This document shows, piece by piece, positions 8,768-18,929 of a stretch of DNA of 36,436 bases. The notes under the pieces are model-generated. The model did not search any database, was not told the DNA's origin, and was given only the letters and a program-made list of their open reading frames with translations. The number at the start of each line of letters is the position of its first letter. Position 1 is the stretch's first letter. Source of the stretch: an uncultured Roseburia sp. (lineage in GTDB: Bacteria > Bacillota > Clostridia > Lachnospirales > Lachnospiraceae); the NCBI GenBank assembly GCA_910577925.1, contig CAJTOI010000030.1:1-36436 (forward strand). The letters run 5' to 3'. The position numbers and the translations under genes were made by a program.

Positions 8768-10816
8768 TCACTGCCGCGGTTTCGCTGCGGCGCATTCCGG
8801 AATGCCGTCTGTTCTTCGAACGGACGCATACGCTTTGTCCGCCTCCATCTCAATGCTGTAGCGGGCCCCCACATATGCATCCAATCCCGTATACTTCCAA
8901 TCTTTTTCGAGCATAAAAATAATCACCTGCTCCGATACCTCGGGCAGTACCTTTGCAATCAGGCGGATATTCTCATCCCCCAGTTTTGAAAACGGCCCGT
9001 CCAAAACAATCGGAAGCGTATCGCCGAGCGCCGCGTCACGCCCCTCCTTCTGCTGTTTTTTCTTCCTGCTGTACTCCATAATCGTCACGATAAACGCAAA
9101 GTTGCGGGCAATCTTTTCCCCCTCGGACAGGTTTTTCTCCTCCCGGTATCCAAGCTCTGTCCGGTATTCCATCCGGATATTGTACTGGGAATCGAGCAGA
9201 ATCTTCTTGTCCTGCGCGTGGAACATGCGGCTGAAATTCTGTCCGATCCGCTCGTTAAGCTCCAGAAAAGTCTTTTTCTCCTTGTCTGCAAAATCTTTGC
9301 TCATGCGCGCGTAGACCGTCTCCGCGACCGCGACTCTCTCCCGCCATTTTTGATTCTCCGCGCTCTGCGCCTCAAGGCTTTTCATCTCCGACTCAATTCT
9401 CTCTATCCGGCGTCTGCCGTTTTCTGCTCTTCCCTGCAGGACGCCCTTTTGATTCGAAAGCTTCTGCATTTCCGCACGGTAATCCCGCAGCCTGCCCTTT
9501 ATCGCGGCAAAATCAATTTCCTCCTCCAGCTTCCCTTCTAACGCCGCCAGCTCACTGCCGGTTTCCTCATACTCCCGCACCGCGGCATCCACGCGCTTTG
9601 CCGCCTGCACAAGCTCTGTTCCGGTATCCGCGCTGCGGCTTTTCCAGCGTCTTGCCGTCCGCTCAAACTCGCCGAGAAGAGAACCGATGTCCGCCGGCGG
9701 AAGATAACTGCGCTGCTCCAAAAGACATTCGAGTTCCCCTGAACCCTCGCGGATCGGTGTTCCGCAGATACACACCCCCGTCCGCAGAATATAGTCGATA
9801 CTCGCCTGACGCATATGCGGAATATCCCTCCGCTCCCCTGCGACCGCTTTCACCATCGCCAGTGCCGCCTTCACCATCGGCCGCGCAAACAACATATATG
9901 CCTTGTCGCTGTATTCCGTCACAAGAAGTTTATAATCCGCGATACAGCGCTCTGCCTGTGACTTTCCGAGCACTTGCAGCGTCTTTCTTTTCGCCTGGAG
10001 CAGCTCCGTATTTTTGTTTTCCTCCAATTCCCGCTCCACATCGCGGATTTTTCCCTCGTAATTCCTCAGATTGATCTCGATAATCCCCGCCTGTCTCTCG
10101 CACTCTTCGATGTCACGCTCCATCCTGCGCCGTTCTTTTTCAAGATTTTCATACAGGGCCCCGCTGCCCGTAATCCGGCTCTTATACTTGCGGATTACAG
10201 ACGCGCTTCCCATATCTTTCAGATGCCACAGCGCCCGCTGGTAAGCGGAGAGCCCCGTCAAAATATGGACCGAATCTCTGATATTCTCCCGCACCCCGCC
10301 GACGCTCACATCATTCCACCGCTCTCCGTCAAACAGAAAATAGTGCGACAGATCCCTCGGGAAAAGCTCGCCGATCACCTCCTCGGCTTTCTCCTCCTTT
10401 ATCTCCACTTCGGCGTCCGCATGGCCCTTTTCCGCAATGTGCAGGGAAAACGTTTTCCGATATTCCTGCGCAATCATTTTCGGGTAAGCTCTGGTGTACC
10501 CGACCGAGCGGTATATCCGGTATTCGCGATCCGCATCCTCCGCAAGAATCTCAACGGCAACCTCCGCCCTGCCATCGGCATCCATCAGCGCCAGAACATC
10601 GTTATTCAGCAGCACATAATCTTCCCCGCGCCTCCTCCGGTCGGCCTGGATCGCGCCGTAGAGTCCAAAGCGGAACGCCTGCGCGATCGTCGTCTTTCCC
10701 ACCGTATTATCCCCGAGCACCACCGTCACATTTTTCTTAGGATCACAGCTGAATGCAATATGGTTTTCCCCTTTATACCGCATAAAGTTTTTCATCCGAA
10801 TACTTCGAAATTTCAT
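8768..10816 (-). CDS. DndD/SMC-like ATPase with CxC hinge
   Basis: This 682-residue ATPase has the split nucleotide-binding domain of the RecF/RecN/SMC class. The N-terminus carries Walker A GDNTVGKTT (residues 35-43). Long coiled-coil segments lie on each side of a central CIC motif (C349 and C351, with more cysteine nearby), which resembles a metal-binding hook. The C-terminal half carries the ABC signature LSEGEK (S564) and Walker B LPIVLDGPF (D606). Size and layout are close to DndD, the ATPase of double-strand phosphorothioation, yet the neighbouring genes are of the Ssp type. It probably senses or remodels DNA ends or structure using ATP. GGAGG precedes the ATG. It is flanked by two small genes of unknown function and is a candidate for the motor of a second restriction module beside SspE. 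Confidence 0.88.
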   Translation of the reverse strand: MKFRSIRMKNFMRYKGENHIAFSCDPKKNVTVVLGDNTVGKTTIAQAFRFGLYGAIQADRRRRGEDYVLLNNDVLALMDADGRAEVAVEILAEDADREYRIYRSVGYTRAYPKMIAQEYRKTFSLHIAEKGHADAEVEIKEEKAEEVIGELFPRDLSHYFLFDGERWNDVSVGGVRENIRDSVHILTGLSAYQRALWHLKDMGSASVIRKYKSRITGSGALYENLEKERRRMERDIEECERQAGIIEINLRNYEGKIRDVERELEENKNTELLQAKRKTLQVLGKSQAERCIADYKLLVTEYSDKAYMLFARPMVKAALAMVKAVAGERRDIPHMRQASIDYILRTGVCICGTPIREGSGELECLLEQRSYLPPADIGSLLGEFERTARRWKSRSADTGTELVQAAKRVDAAVREYEETGSELAALEGKLEEEIDFAAIKGRLRDYRAEMQKLSNQKGVLQGRAENGRRRIERIESEMKSLEAQSAENQKWRERVAVAETVYARMSKDFADKEKKTFLELNERIGQNFSRMFHAQDKKILLDSQYNIRMEYRTELGYREEKNLSEGEKIARNFAFIVTIMEYSRKKKQQKEGRDAALGDTLPIVLDGPFSKLGDENIRLIAKVLPEVSEQVIIFMLEKDWKYTGLDAYVGARYSIEMEADKAYASVRRTDGIPECAAAKPRQ

Positions 10817-10842
10817 AGTTTTCCTCCATTGCGATTCGAACG

Positions 10843-10995
10843 CTAAAACCGCTGTCTGGCATATTCCATAATTATCCGCTGGATTTCCTCAGACATCCGC
10901 TGATCTGTTTTCGCCTTACTCCTTAAATTTTTGCGCTCCATATTCAAGATCTCAAAAATAATCGCGCGCAGCTTCTCTTCCGAAATCTCTGCCAT
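10843..10995 (-). CDS. 50-residue charged helical protein
   Basis: This short gene fills the gap between sspE and the DndD-like ATPase. It starts MAEISEEKLRAIIFEILNME and ends with IIMEYARQRF. It is rich in Glu, Arg and Lys and should form one or two amphipathic helices. GAGGGGGCG lies about 6-8 bases before the ATG, and the gene sits 23 bases after sspE and 26 bases before the next start, so it fits tightly in the operon. I recognise no family. It could be a small adaptor or regulatory subunit of the following ATPase. Conservation in other ssp operons would confirm it. Confidence 0.75.
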   Translation of the reverse strand: MAEISEEKLRAIIFEILNMERKNLRSKAKTDQRMSEEIQRIIMEYARQRF

Positions 10996-11018
10996 ATCAG
11001 ACGCCCCCTCCCCGTGTT

Positions 11019-13202
11019 TCAAAGAAATCTGTCAATCCGCGCTTCCACCTCGGTCTTTGTCCTGTTAAAACGCTTCTTTAAAATGCCGCATACCTTTTCC
11101 GCGTCATACTCTCCGCCCGTCGTCTCAATATTCAGTTCAAAAATACTTCTCTCTTTGCAGCAGCGGATATAGTAATCGATATTCTGATTCGAAATCTCAG
11201 TATTGGACTTCTTTGTGATCAGCGCAAAATTGAGCGGTGAATTGAAAATACTCTTCGGGTTATCCCGCTCGTTTTTATTCTCCGCCTTTTCCATATTTTT
11301 GTAAGTGCGCATCAGACTTCCGATGGGCACGATATGATGCTCCTCCAGCACATCCGCGCTCTCCGAGAACGGCCCGAGCACCTCGTCCGTCCGCAGATCC
11401 ATATATGTCTTCGCCAGATAAAACTGACAGATTTTCTGTCGGATCACCTTCTTCGGCAGCTGTGTCGCGTGCATCAGCAGCGTATTTTCATCTGAAAATC
11501 CCGGCATCGCAAACACTTTTGTCTTCATCTCCGAAAGCCACGCGGTGTCCTTCCTGTCCGCGATCGTCCTGCGGATATTTATGAGATCCGCGATCAGGTT
11601 TTCATTCTGATCCTTATCGTATCTGCCCGAAAAAACCGCGGTCCAATACCACGTATCCAGCAGCTGTATCACGTTTCTGTCATGATAAAATCCGTCCCAC
11701 GCCAGCACATAGCCCAGCAGGACGACCATCAGGTCGTAATTGATCTCACCGAGTTTTCGGATTCCGCAGCGGGCCTGCAGAAAAAAGTACGCCCTGTCAA
11801 TTCCCGTGCAGGCTCTCTCGTAATTGTCCCAGATGGCATTTTCGCCCAGTTCAAGTATCTTCGGCCGCTTTATGTATCTGACAGTGATATCCGAAACCTC
11901 ATAGTCCGGGAAATTGCTGACAAGACACAGCACATTCAAAAACACGTCCGTGTACTTTTTGCTCAGCCAGTTTTTCTTCGCATCAAAACACCCCATCGCC
12001 TCCGACGCCGAGTAATCCGCTCTTTCCCTGATAAAATCCTCAAAGCTTTTCTGCTGGCACTCCGGCAGAATCGTTCTGTCATAATCCCCCGGAGTATGTA
12101 CATACGCAACAATCACATCGTGCAGATTTTTCCCGTCCGGATTTTTCTTTTTTGCCGCTTTCGCTAAAATCAGCTCAAACGTGCTCAGCGCGCTTCCGCG
12201 CATATTCAGGTTTTCATAGATGTCAATCGCTCTGCTGCGATCCGAAGAATCCACAATAATTTGGTGCAGATCCAGCTTATTTACGCAGGATAAAAGGTAC
12301 TGCTTCATCCGGTCCGCCCAGTGCGTCTCCCCCATATCCACCCATTTCTTCCTGAGAATATCCCGCTGCATATCCCCCGCTGCCAGGATTTCCTCCCGGT
12401 AATCGTCCTCGATCTGCGTTCGAATCAGACGCTCCCGCTCTTCTGCCGAATCAAAGCGGTCATATTCGTTTTCCAGACGGTGCTCGACTACCGCCTCCAC
12501 AATCCCGTTCAAAATCGCTTTCAGCCGTGTCTCACTGCTGCCGTCACCGAGCAGCAGATACAGCGGAATCAGATAGCAGTCCTCTCTGATACAGAACCGC
12601 TTGAGTCCGGTCAGTGTTTCCGCGTGCGGCGCATATGCCTCCTCCGTCTTCCTGTCAAAGCGGCAGCATTCGATAAACGGCAGGATATCCCCGGTCAGAA
12701 AATCCGGAATATCGCTCTCCGGGTTTTCCGGGGAAAAATCCAGGTCTCTCAGACGAAACCTGTCATTCTCCTCATTTAAGCGCTCCACCGAAGGAATTTT
12801 GAGAAAATACCGGCTCATAAGCTCCGTGGAAATGATTTTAGAATAGTCACAGTCAGGACTTTTTCCGCCGCGGTAATCGTGGTAGAGCAGATTCGAAAAG
12901 ACGTTTGAAAGCACCGTCAGACGCTGCTGCCCGTCCAGCAGCACATAGACTTCCCGCTCCTCCCCAAGGTCCGGCTCGTCTTTGCGCCCAAGAATCCGGC
13001 AGCCGTAGTCGGTCGTCTTCGCCTCCAGAAGCAGGATGCTCCCGATCGGCATCTTCGTCAGAACAGAGGCGATCAACGACTTTGCCGTCTCCTCTCTCCA
13101 CACAAATCCGCGCTGGAAATCCGGCAGCAGCAGATCTCCTCTCTGTATCATCTCCACAATTTTTTTTAAATTGGTGTTCGTCGTCTTCTCAAGCTTTGTC
13201 AT
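11019..13202 (-). CDS. sspE: SspE-like effector: DUF262 NTPase and DUF1524 HNH nuclease
   Basis: This 727-residue protein joins two domains of the GmrSD/SspE type. The N-terminal DUF262 domain has LLPDFQRGFVWREETAKSLI and the hallmark DGQQRLT (residues 90-96). The C-terminal DUF1524 domain has the His-Me finger EEHHIVPIGSL (H622/H623) followed by an asparagine-rich segment (NPKSIFNSPLNFALITKKSN). In studied SspABCD-SspE systems this protein uses phosphorothioate marks on host DNA to trigger NTP hydrolysis and nicks phage DNA. Its ribosome binding site (GGAGGGATAAAGGGG) overlaps the end of sspA, with 6 bases between the sspA stop codon and the sspE start codon, which suggests translational coupling. 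A plain type IV GmrSD-like enzyme is the alternative, but the neighbours strongly favour SspE. Confidence 0.9.
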   Translation of the reverse strand: MTKLEKTTNTNLKKIVEMIQRGDLLLPDFQRGFVWREETAKSLIASVLTKMPIGSILLLEAKTTDYGCRILGRKDEPDLGEEREVYVLLDGQQRLTVLSNVFSNLLYHDYRGGKSPDCDYSKIISTELMSRYFLKIPSVERLNEENDRFRLRDLDFSPENPESDIPDFLTGDILPFIECCRFDRKTEEAYAPHAETLTGLKRFCIREDCYLIPLYLLLGDGSSETRLKAILNGIVEAVVEHRLENEYDRFDSAEERERLIRTQIEDDYREEILAAGDMQRDILRKKWVDMGETHWADRMKQYLLSCVNKLDLHQIIVDSSDRSRAIDIYENLNMRGSALSTFELILAKAAKKKNPDGKNLHDVIVAYVHTPGDYDRTILPECQQKSFEDFIRERADYSASEAMGCFDAKKNWLSKKYTDVFLNVLCLVSNFPDYEVSDITVRYIKRPKILELGENAIWDNYERACTGIDRAYFFLQARCGIRKLGEINYDLMVVLLGYVLAWDGFYHDRNVIQLLDTWYWTAVFSGRYDKDQNENLIADLINIRRTIADRKDTAWLSEMKTKVFAMPGFSDENTLLMHATQLPKKVIRQKICQFYLAKTYMDLRTDEVLGPFSESADVLEEHHIVPIGSLMRTYKNMEKAENKNERDNPKSIFNSPLNFALITKKSNTEISNQNIDYYIRCCKERSIFELNIETTGGEYDAEKVCGILKKRFNRTKTEVEARIDRFL

Positions 13203-13208
13203 ACCCCT

Positions 13209-14402
13209 TTATCCCTCCGCAATCTCTCTGACCGCCTCCGCCAGACAGTCGATTTCCTCCTGCGTTGTAAACCTTCCGACGCTCGCCCGCACGACCCCCG
13301 CGCCGTCCGTGCCGTGCAGATACTTATGTATCAGCGGCGCACACTGATACCCCGTGCGCACCGCGATCCGATAATCCTCATCCAAAATCCGTCCCACCTC
13401 TGCGGCCCGGTAGCCTTCGACCTCAAAAGCCACAATCCCCGTCTGTCTGCATAAATTCGCCGCGTGATGCAAACCAACCCCGTCTATCCCATTCAGCCGC
13501 ACGGTCATGTATGCGGCCAGCCGCCGTTCCCGTGCCAGCCGCTCACCCGCCGGCTGCTCTTCTCTTTTTCCGTCCGCACCGGCCGTCTCCCCCGGCTCGC
13601 GCAGGGCCGCAAGCAAGCCTGCAATCGCCGGAAGATTCGGACTTCCCGGTTCAAATCCCGACGCCTCCGCCGCATTCATCTCCGGATTTAAAGAGTCGCT
13701 CCCCGTACCGCCCGCAAGATACGGCATCAGCGCTCTGTTTCTCCGCCAGAAAAATCCGCCGACGCCGAGCGGCCCGCACAGCGTCTTGTGCCCCGCAAAA
13801 ATATAAAAGTCCGCCGGCAGACGCCTGAAATCTACCGGTACCAGCCCCAGCGCCTGCGCGCCGTCCACGACGACGACCGCTCCGTACTGCGCCGCAAGCC
13901 CCGCCGTCTCCTCAATCGGAAGCACATACCCCGTCACATTGCTGACATGCGACAGCACGACCGCCGACGGCCTTTTGCGCAGAAACTGAAATGCGATGCG
14001 CTCCGTATCCAGCTCCAGCGTCGTCTCATTTACCGCGAGCTCCTCCACCGAAAATCCGTACCGTTTCATGAGTACGTGCAGCACTCTTATCACGGCATTG
14101 TGCTCATACGGAGACACGTACACCACATCCGCAGGCGTCCACGCAAGCCCGCCCAAAACCTGATTGCAGGCAATCGTCGCGGAGGGTGTCAAAACCACCT
14201 CTGTCTCCTCCCCTGCGCCGACAAGCCGTCTCAGCTCTGTTTTTGTCCCGCGGATAAGCTCCTGTGCATGCCGGGCAAGTGCGTAGGAGCCGCGGCCCGC
14301 ATTTACCGCAAGCTCCCGGTTCGCCGAATCCATCGCCCGGTATACCGCCTCCGGCTTCGGAAACGCTGTCGCCGCATTGTCCAGATATATTGTCTGTCTC
14401 AT
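13209..14402 (-). CDS. sspA: Cysteine desulfurase SspA
   Basis: This 397-residue PLP enzyme mobilises sulfur from cysteine for phosphorothioation. It begins with TIYLDNAATAFPKPEAVYRA and has VVVDGAQALG for the PLP ring, then FAGHKTLCGPLGVGG with the PLP-binding lysine K206. The catalytic loop carries RTGYQCAPLIH with C354. The short loop around the Cys places it with the SufS/CsdA-like class. It is the fourth gene of the operon, with GGGGAAG before the ATG, and would deliver persulfide sulfur to the SspD protein. A housekeeping desulfurase role is unlikely because it is embedded between sspC and sspE. Confidence 0.9.
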   Translation of the reverse strand: MRQTIYLDNAATAFPKPEAVYRAMDSANRELAVNAGRGSYALARHAQELIRGTKTELRRLVGAGEETEVVLTPSATIACNQVLGGLAWTPADVVYVSPYEHNAVIRVLHVLMKRYGFSVEELAVNETTLELDTERIAFQFLRKRPSAVVLSHVSNVTGYVLPIEETAGLAAQYGAVVVVDGAQALGLVPVDFRRLPADFYIFAGHKTLCGPLGVGGFFWRRNRALMPYLAGGTGSDSLNPEMNAAEASGFEPGSPNLPAIAGLLAALREPGETAGADGKREEQPAGERLARERRLAAYMTVRLNGIDGVGLHHAANLCRQTGIVAFEVEGYRAAEVGRILDEDYRIAVRTGYQCAPLIHKYLHGTDGAGVVRASVGRFTTQEEIDCLAEAVREIAEG

Positions 14403-14417
14403 CTTTTCTTCCCCTGT

Positions 14418-17400
14418 CTAAAACATCTCCTCAAGCATTTCCACCAGAACCGCCACTTTCTGATTCGTCTCCAGCGTATCTCCAAACTCCTCAAGCGCCT
14501 CGGACAGCATATTTTTCAGATACAGGCTCGTGCTGTCGCCCTTCCCTGTCTCATAGCGGCGCTCTGTCTCATTTCCGTCGGCATCCTTTAAAATAATGCG
14601 GTTATATCCGTCGGCCCGTTCCTCTCTGCCGCAGAGCTCCTCCGTCTGCTGCTTTATCAGGCAAAGCGCTTCCGAAAAGGAAGCCATCGTGTCATCGTGC
14701 CAGTCCTCAATGTAGACATCCAGAACGATTTTGGAAATACGGGCCGCAATCTCCTCCTCGTCGTTTGTGTCCAGCGTTTCCAGATACCGCCAAAGCCGGT
14801 CGGCGCCCGCTCCGACAATATAACTTTTTAAAACATCCCGCCTCGTCTCCTGCCACTCTTTCAGGCACGCTTTCAGGCTTGACGTCCCGCCCGCCCCGAA
14901 TATCGTTTTGATCTCAGCCGCAAGTTCCCGTTTAAGCACACCAAGCTTTCCGTCGAGCAGTTCCTTGCAGCGGCCGATTTCCTGCGCCGTCTCCCCGCAG
15001 GGTGTGCCCCCGAACAGCTCCGGCAGCCGGTCAAACAGCAGTTCACGCGGATTTACCTGTGCGCGCTTTAACGCGCTCCTGAATGCGTCAATCCGCTGCA
15101 CATCTTCCGGCGCAAATCTTTCTGTCACCCGCGCGTACTGCGGCAGCGAGCGATACCAGCCCTGCATACGCCGGATGATTCCGCCGAGGCGTTCCTGCCT
15201 TGATCCGGCGCCGGCGCCCTCCGCGCCGAACGTCTGTTCCAACATCTGCAGATACCGCTCCTTTTCCGCCGTCTCCTGCTCAAGATAAAGCTCATAGCTT
15301 TCCGGCGTTTCGTTCACCTGATTCAGCGCTGCATAATCGACTGCCATCTCGCGTTTTCCCACATAGATTGCCGCAGCGGCGTCCATATCCGCCAGCTTTT
15401 TTGCGAGAAACAGCGGGAGAACGCCTTTCCGCACGCCGTAGTCCCTGCCGCCGAGACGCTTATAAAGCGCGGCAAATGATCTGCGGCGGCCCGCGCAATC
15501 CCGGAGAAACGAATCAATCTCCGAAAATACACGCCTGCACCCGCCGTCCTCCGCGGTATGGACAAACGCCGCGCGGTACACCAGGCACTCCGGGCTTGTC
15601 CCGGTAAGGTACACGCTGCAGTCCTGCCCGGCAAGCAGTCTCTGCACAACCGTATTCCGCGCCCGCAGATACTGCGGCCCTATTGTCCTCACATTGACCA
15701 GCTCGTGATTGACCCGCGGGGAAAAACAGTAATAGGCATCGCAGATTTCGCTCAGCACGGCGCCGAATTCCGCGGCAGAACTCCCTTTACGCGCGGGACG
15801 CCCCCGGCGGTAAATCCACACGTTTCCGTTTTCCGGCAGATAATGCTCCTCCATCTTCGCGTTGATCTCAAAGGCGATATCCTCCCTGCACAGCGCAAGC
15901 TCCTGCCGCAGCACCTGATTGTCCCCGATAAACCGCGCATCCCGCAGCAGGGCCTCTATCGCCGCATAGCGACGCACCAGCGGTTCCGCCCGAAACGCCC
16001 GCTGCGGCGCAAGCACAAGCAGCCGATCGTCCGAAAGCACATCAAGCTTCTCCTGCAGCGCTTCCCCATCCGTCTCCTCATCCGGTATCAGCACCAGAAT
16101 CTTTCCGTCCGAAAATTCCTCCTCAAACAGATACTCTGCACTCGCAAGCCGCAGAAAATCCGCAGTCCGCAGATACACATACGAAAAATAGCGTGTGATC
16201 GCATAATTCTGGTTATGCTGCCTCGGAAGCTCATAGCGCATCTCCGTGACGTCGGCAAGCGTCTGACACACGATATCCCGATTCCCGTACTCCGCCATGC
16301 GGTTTGCGATTTCTTTCTCCACATCCACGCCCACATTGCCGCGGAACGCATAAAGCCCGCTTTTGCTGCGGTATACGATCAGCTCCCGCCCGGCAAGCGC
16401 GTCAACCGCCCGGGCGCACGTCTCCTCCTCCATCGCAAGCGCAAGCCATATCGTCTGCTTCTTTGCCGGAAATTCCTCCTCGCGCCCCACCATCCGTATC
16501 ACTGCAATCGCCTTTATGACCGCCTGCTCTGCCCGATCCGCGGTCTTTGCAAGCGCATCCTCCGCCTTCAGCCATTCTCCGTGCAGCTTCGGCTGATCCG
16601 TCGTCTCCCGGAACAGGCTCCGAAAATAGTCATAAATCTTATCAATGCCGACAAGCGATTCCCCGTCTCTCTCCAAAAGCCATGCGAGGCCGCCCTGCCC
16701 GTCCCCCGCCAGAAACGTAAAGACGGTCCGCTCGTTCTGGGCAATCCGCTCGCTGATCTGAATCAGCGCATAGCAGACTGCCGGAGCCAGCGGAAAGCAT
16801 CCCTTCGCCAGTATCCGCTCAAATTCTTCCGCGGAAAACAATTTCCGGAAGCAGGGAAGCCCACGGGATTCCTCCACAAAATTCCGGTAGGACTCCTCCG
16901 CGGACAGCCGGCCGTATTCCAGGGAAAACCCGGGCTCCAGCTTTGTAATCGCATCCGCAATCAGCTCATAATTGTTCTGGGCGGAGACCACAAATTCGAT
17001 CTCCGCAAGGCGCCCCTCCACACCCCGGAATGCATTTTTCGCCGCGGCCGGAATCCCCTTTGCATACGTGCGGATGCTCTTGTGCGCAACCAGCGTCAGA
17101 AACAGCTGCTGCCCGGAATCCTCCGCCAGCTCGCACAGATCCTGCAGCGTTTTCATATCGGCCGCAAAGCCTTCGCCGGAATGTCCCTCGACATATTTGC
17201 TGAACTCGTCAAACACGATAAAAATACCCGCATACCCGTTCTCCTCGGTCAGAATACGTCCCGTCTGCCGATAGATGTCAAGCGCTCCCGCAGCAAGAAG
17301 CGGTACAAACATGCTTCCGGCCGTAAGAAGCGGATATTCCCCGGTAAAAAAATCAAGCGCTTCCCGGCTGCCCGCAAGAAGCGACCGCTCAAACGCTTCC

Positions 17401-17957
17401 ACGGAAGTCTGCTGCCGCGCGAGCACCTGCGCAAACGCCTGATAGGTATCGGGAAAATTCCGTCTCCAGCCCTCAATCGCCTTTACCGCCTCCGAGTAAC
17501 AGCTCTCCGGCGCAAGGTTTCCAAGTCCCTCCCGCAGCAGCGCTTCCCGCAGCGCGGCCGCAAACACCTGGTTTAAATCGTTCCCGGCCGCCGGGTTTAC
17601 CAGCACCGGAAGATATCTTTTCCCGGATGCTGCCGCGGCAGCGATCTTCTCCGCCGCGGCAGCATCCGTCCGGGCGATTTTCCCGATCAGCGATGCACAG
17701 ACCTTTTGATCGCCGCCGAGAAGCGCCAAAAGCACCAGCAGCAGATGCGACTTTCCCTTTCCGTACGGCCCGATCAAAAGCGCTGCGCTCTCCCGGCGTC
17801 TCCCTGCGACCGCGTCAAAATAACGCTCCAAAACCGCAATCGAAGAACGCGTCGGAATGTAACTTTCGACACGCTCACCGTTTCCCAGATCCAGCTGTAA
17901 ATTCACGGATTTCCGAAATTTTCGATTGGTCTGCACCAACTCTATGCATCGTTTCAT
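14418..17957 (-). CDS. sspC: SspC-like large P-loop ATPase
   Basis: This 1179-residue protein has one obvious nucleotide site: Walker A GPYGKGKSH (residues 63-71) and Walker B-like FIVFDEFSKY (D250, E251). The rest is long, largely helical and without other motifs I recognise; it resembles in plan the large BrxC/PglY-type ATPases of phage defence systems. In SspABCD systems the third gene encodes an ATPase essential for modification, and the position between DUF4007 and desulfurase genes fits that. It would use ATP to act on DNA during nicking and sulfur insertion. GGGAG precedes the ATG. The gene is intact and GC-rich, which produces many spurious overlapping reading frames on the opposite strand. 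Confidence 0.85.
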   Translation of the reverse strand: MKRCIELVQTNRKFRKSVNLQLDLGNGERVESYIPTRSSIAVLERYFDAVAGRRRESAALLIGPYGKGKSHLLLVLLALLGGDQKVCASLIGKIARTDAAAAEKIAAAAASGKRYLPVLVNPAAGNDLNQVFAAALREALLREGLGNLAPESCYSEAVKAIEGWRRNFPDTYQAFAQVLARQQTSVEAFERSLLAGSREALDFFTGEYPLLTAGSMFVPLLAAGALDIYRQTGRILTEENGYAGIFIVFDEFSKYVEGHSGEGFAADMKTLQDLCELAEDSGQQLFLTLVAHKSIRTYAKGIPAAAKNAFRGVEGRLAEIEFVVSAQNNYELIADAITKLEPGFSLEYGRLSAEESYRNFVEESRGLPCFRKLFSAEEFERILAKGCFPLAPAVCYALIQISERIAQNERTVFTFLAGDGQGGLAWLLERDGESLVGIDKIYDYFRSLFRETTDQPKLHGEWLKAEDALAKTADRAEQAVIKAIAVIRMVGREEEFPAKKQTIWLALAMEEETCARAVDALAGRELIVYRSKSGLYAFRGNVGVDVEKEIANRMAEYGNRDIVCQTLADVTEMRYELPRQHNQNYAITRYFSYVYLRTADFLRLASAEYLFEEEFSDGKILVLIPDEETDGEALQEKLDVLSDDRLLVLAPQRAFRAEPLVRRYAAIEALLRDARFIGDNQVLRQELALCREDIAFEINAKMEEHYLPENGNVWIYRRGRPARKGSSAAEFGAVLSEICDAYYCFSPRVNHELVNVRTIGPQYLRARNTVVQRLLAGQDCSVYLTGTSPECLVYRAAFVHTAEDGGCRRVFSEIDSFLRDCAGRRRSFAALYKRLGGRDYGVRKGVLPLFLAKKLADMDAAAAIYVGKREMAVDYAALNQVNETPESYELYLEQETAEKERYLQMLEQTFGAEGAGAGSRQERLGGIIRRMQGWYRSLPQYARVTERFAPEDVQRIDAFRSALKRAQVNPRELLFDRLPELFGGTPCGETAQEIGRCKELLDGKLGVLKRELAAEIKTIFGAGGTSSLKACLKEWQETRRDVLKSYIVGAGADRLWRYLETLDTNDEEEIAARISKIVLDVYIEDWHDDTMASFSEALCLIKQQTEELCGREERADGYNRIILKDADGNETERRYETGKGDSTSLYLKNMLSEALEEFGDTLETNQKVAVLVEMLEEMF

Positions 17958-17993
17958 GACACTGCTCCCATGTTTGTCTTTTGCTGTGTTCCG

Positions 17994-18908
17994 TCACGGC
18001 CGTCGCAGGCGTTTTCTGCGGTTCCCGTAATACTCGGCCGCCGCCTGCTCCCCGGTAAGCGGCCCGCCGAGATATACCATATTCAGTCCCGCCGTGCGGT
18101 TTATCGTGATTTTCCCTTTTGCCGCGAGCCGATCAAGCAGCTCCGCCAGCCCGTTTCTCCCGAGCTGAAGCAGCTTTCCCGGTCCGTTTTCCGCCGCAAG
18201 CAGCGCATCCAGCTCCGCCGAACCTGCCCCCGAAAGGCTCTCCGCAAGCAGATAGAGAACAATCTCCTCCGGCAGACGCCCCAAATCCGGCTGTGCGCGC
18301 ACATATGCGCCGCCCGCCGTTTTAATCAGCGAAAGCCGCCCGAAGGGACTTATGTTCTTTTCCTCCGGCGTTCCCTCTCTGTCCCCGCGCCTCACATACA
18401 TGTGGAGAATCGCGTCGCAGTCCGAATCCACCGAAGCATCCGGAACACGCCGCCCTGCGCCGGCTTCCTCCGCCGCAAGATACGCCGACATGCGCATCTC
18501 CTGCACCATGCGCGCCCGGTCAAATTCTTCGTACCCGAATTTGTTGAAAAACAGATTCCACGCGGTCGCCTGACTGTAATTTGCCGCAATCCTGCAGTGA
18601 ATCAGCCACAGCGTAAAGATATCCTCGATATACCTGTCCCCCTCAAAAACAATCCGACCGACCGGCGACAGCCGCATGCCGCCCTCTTTGGATTCCCTTT
18701 TGGGAATATCCTCCGCAAGTCCTGCGCAGCGCAGCCAGTAGCGCAGCGCCTTTGCCATATTCGGCCCCATCCCGAGCGCATCCGCCCCGTAATTTTCCCG
18801 AAAGACATGCGGATTTTCGGCTATCGCCGTCAATCCCTTGTTCAGCCAGCCCTCGCGGAGCGTAAATGTCTCGTGCCCTTTAAACCGTATGCTTCTTTTC
18901 TCCGCCAT
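17994..18908 (-). CDS. sspB: SspB, DUF4007 DNA nickase
   Basis: This 304-residue protein starts MAEKRSIRFKGHETFTLREG, the DUF4007 signature F-x-G-H-E-T-F-x-L-R-x-G-W (residues 9-21), followed by GMGPNMAKALRYWL. DUF4007 proteins occur almost only beside PAPS-reductase-like and desulfurase genes, and SspB of characterised systems nicks DNA so that sulfur can be placed on one strand. The C-terminal half looks like a winged-helix region (LAAKGKITINRTAGLNMVYL). GGGAGG lies just before the ATG, 21 bases after the sspD stop codon. No alternative function seems likely given the gene order. Confidence 0.9.
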   Translation of the reverse strand: MAEKRSIRFKGHETFTLREGWLNKGLTAIAENPHVFRENYGADALGMGPNMAKALRYWLRCAGLAEDIPKRESKEGGMRLSPVGRIVFEGDRYIEDIFTLWLIHCRIAANYSQATAWNLFFNKFGYEEFDRARMVQEMRMSAYLAAEEAGAGRRVPDASVDSDCDAILHMYVRRGDREGTPEEKNISPFGRLSLIKTAGGAYVRAQPDLGRLPEEIVLYLLAESLSGAGSAELDALLAAENGPGKLLQLGRNGLAELLDRLAAKGKITINRTAGLNMVYLGGPLTGEQAAAEYYGNRRKRLRRP

Positions 18909-18929
18909 GGTGTTCCTCCCGTTGTCCCG

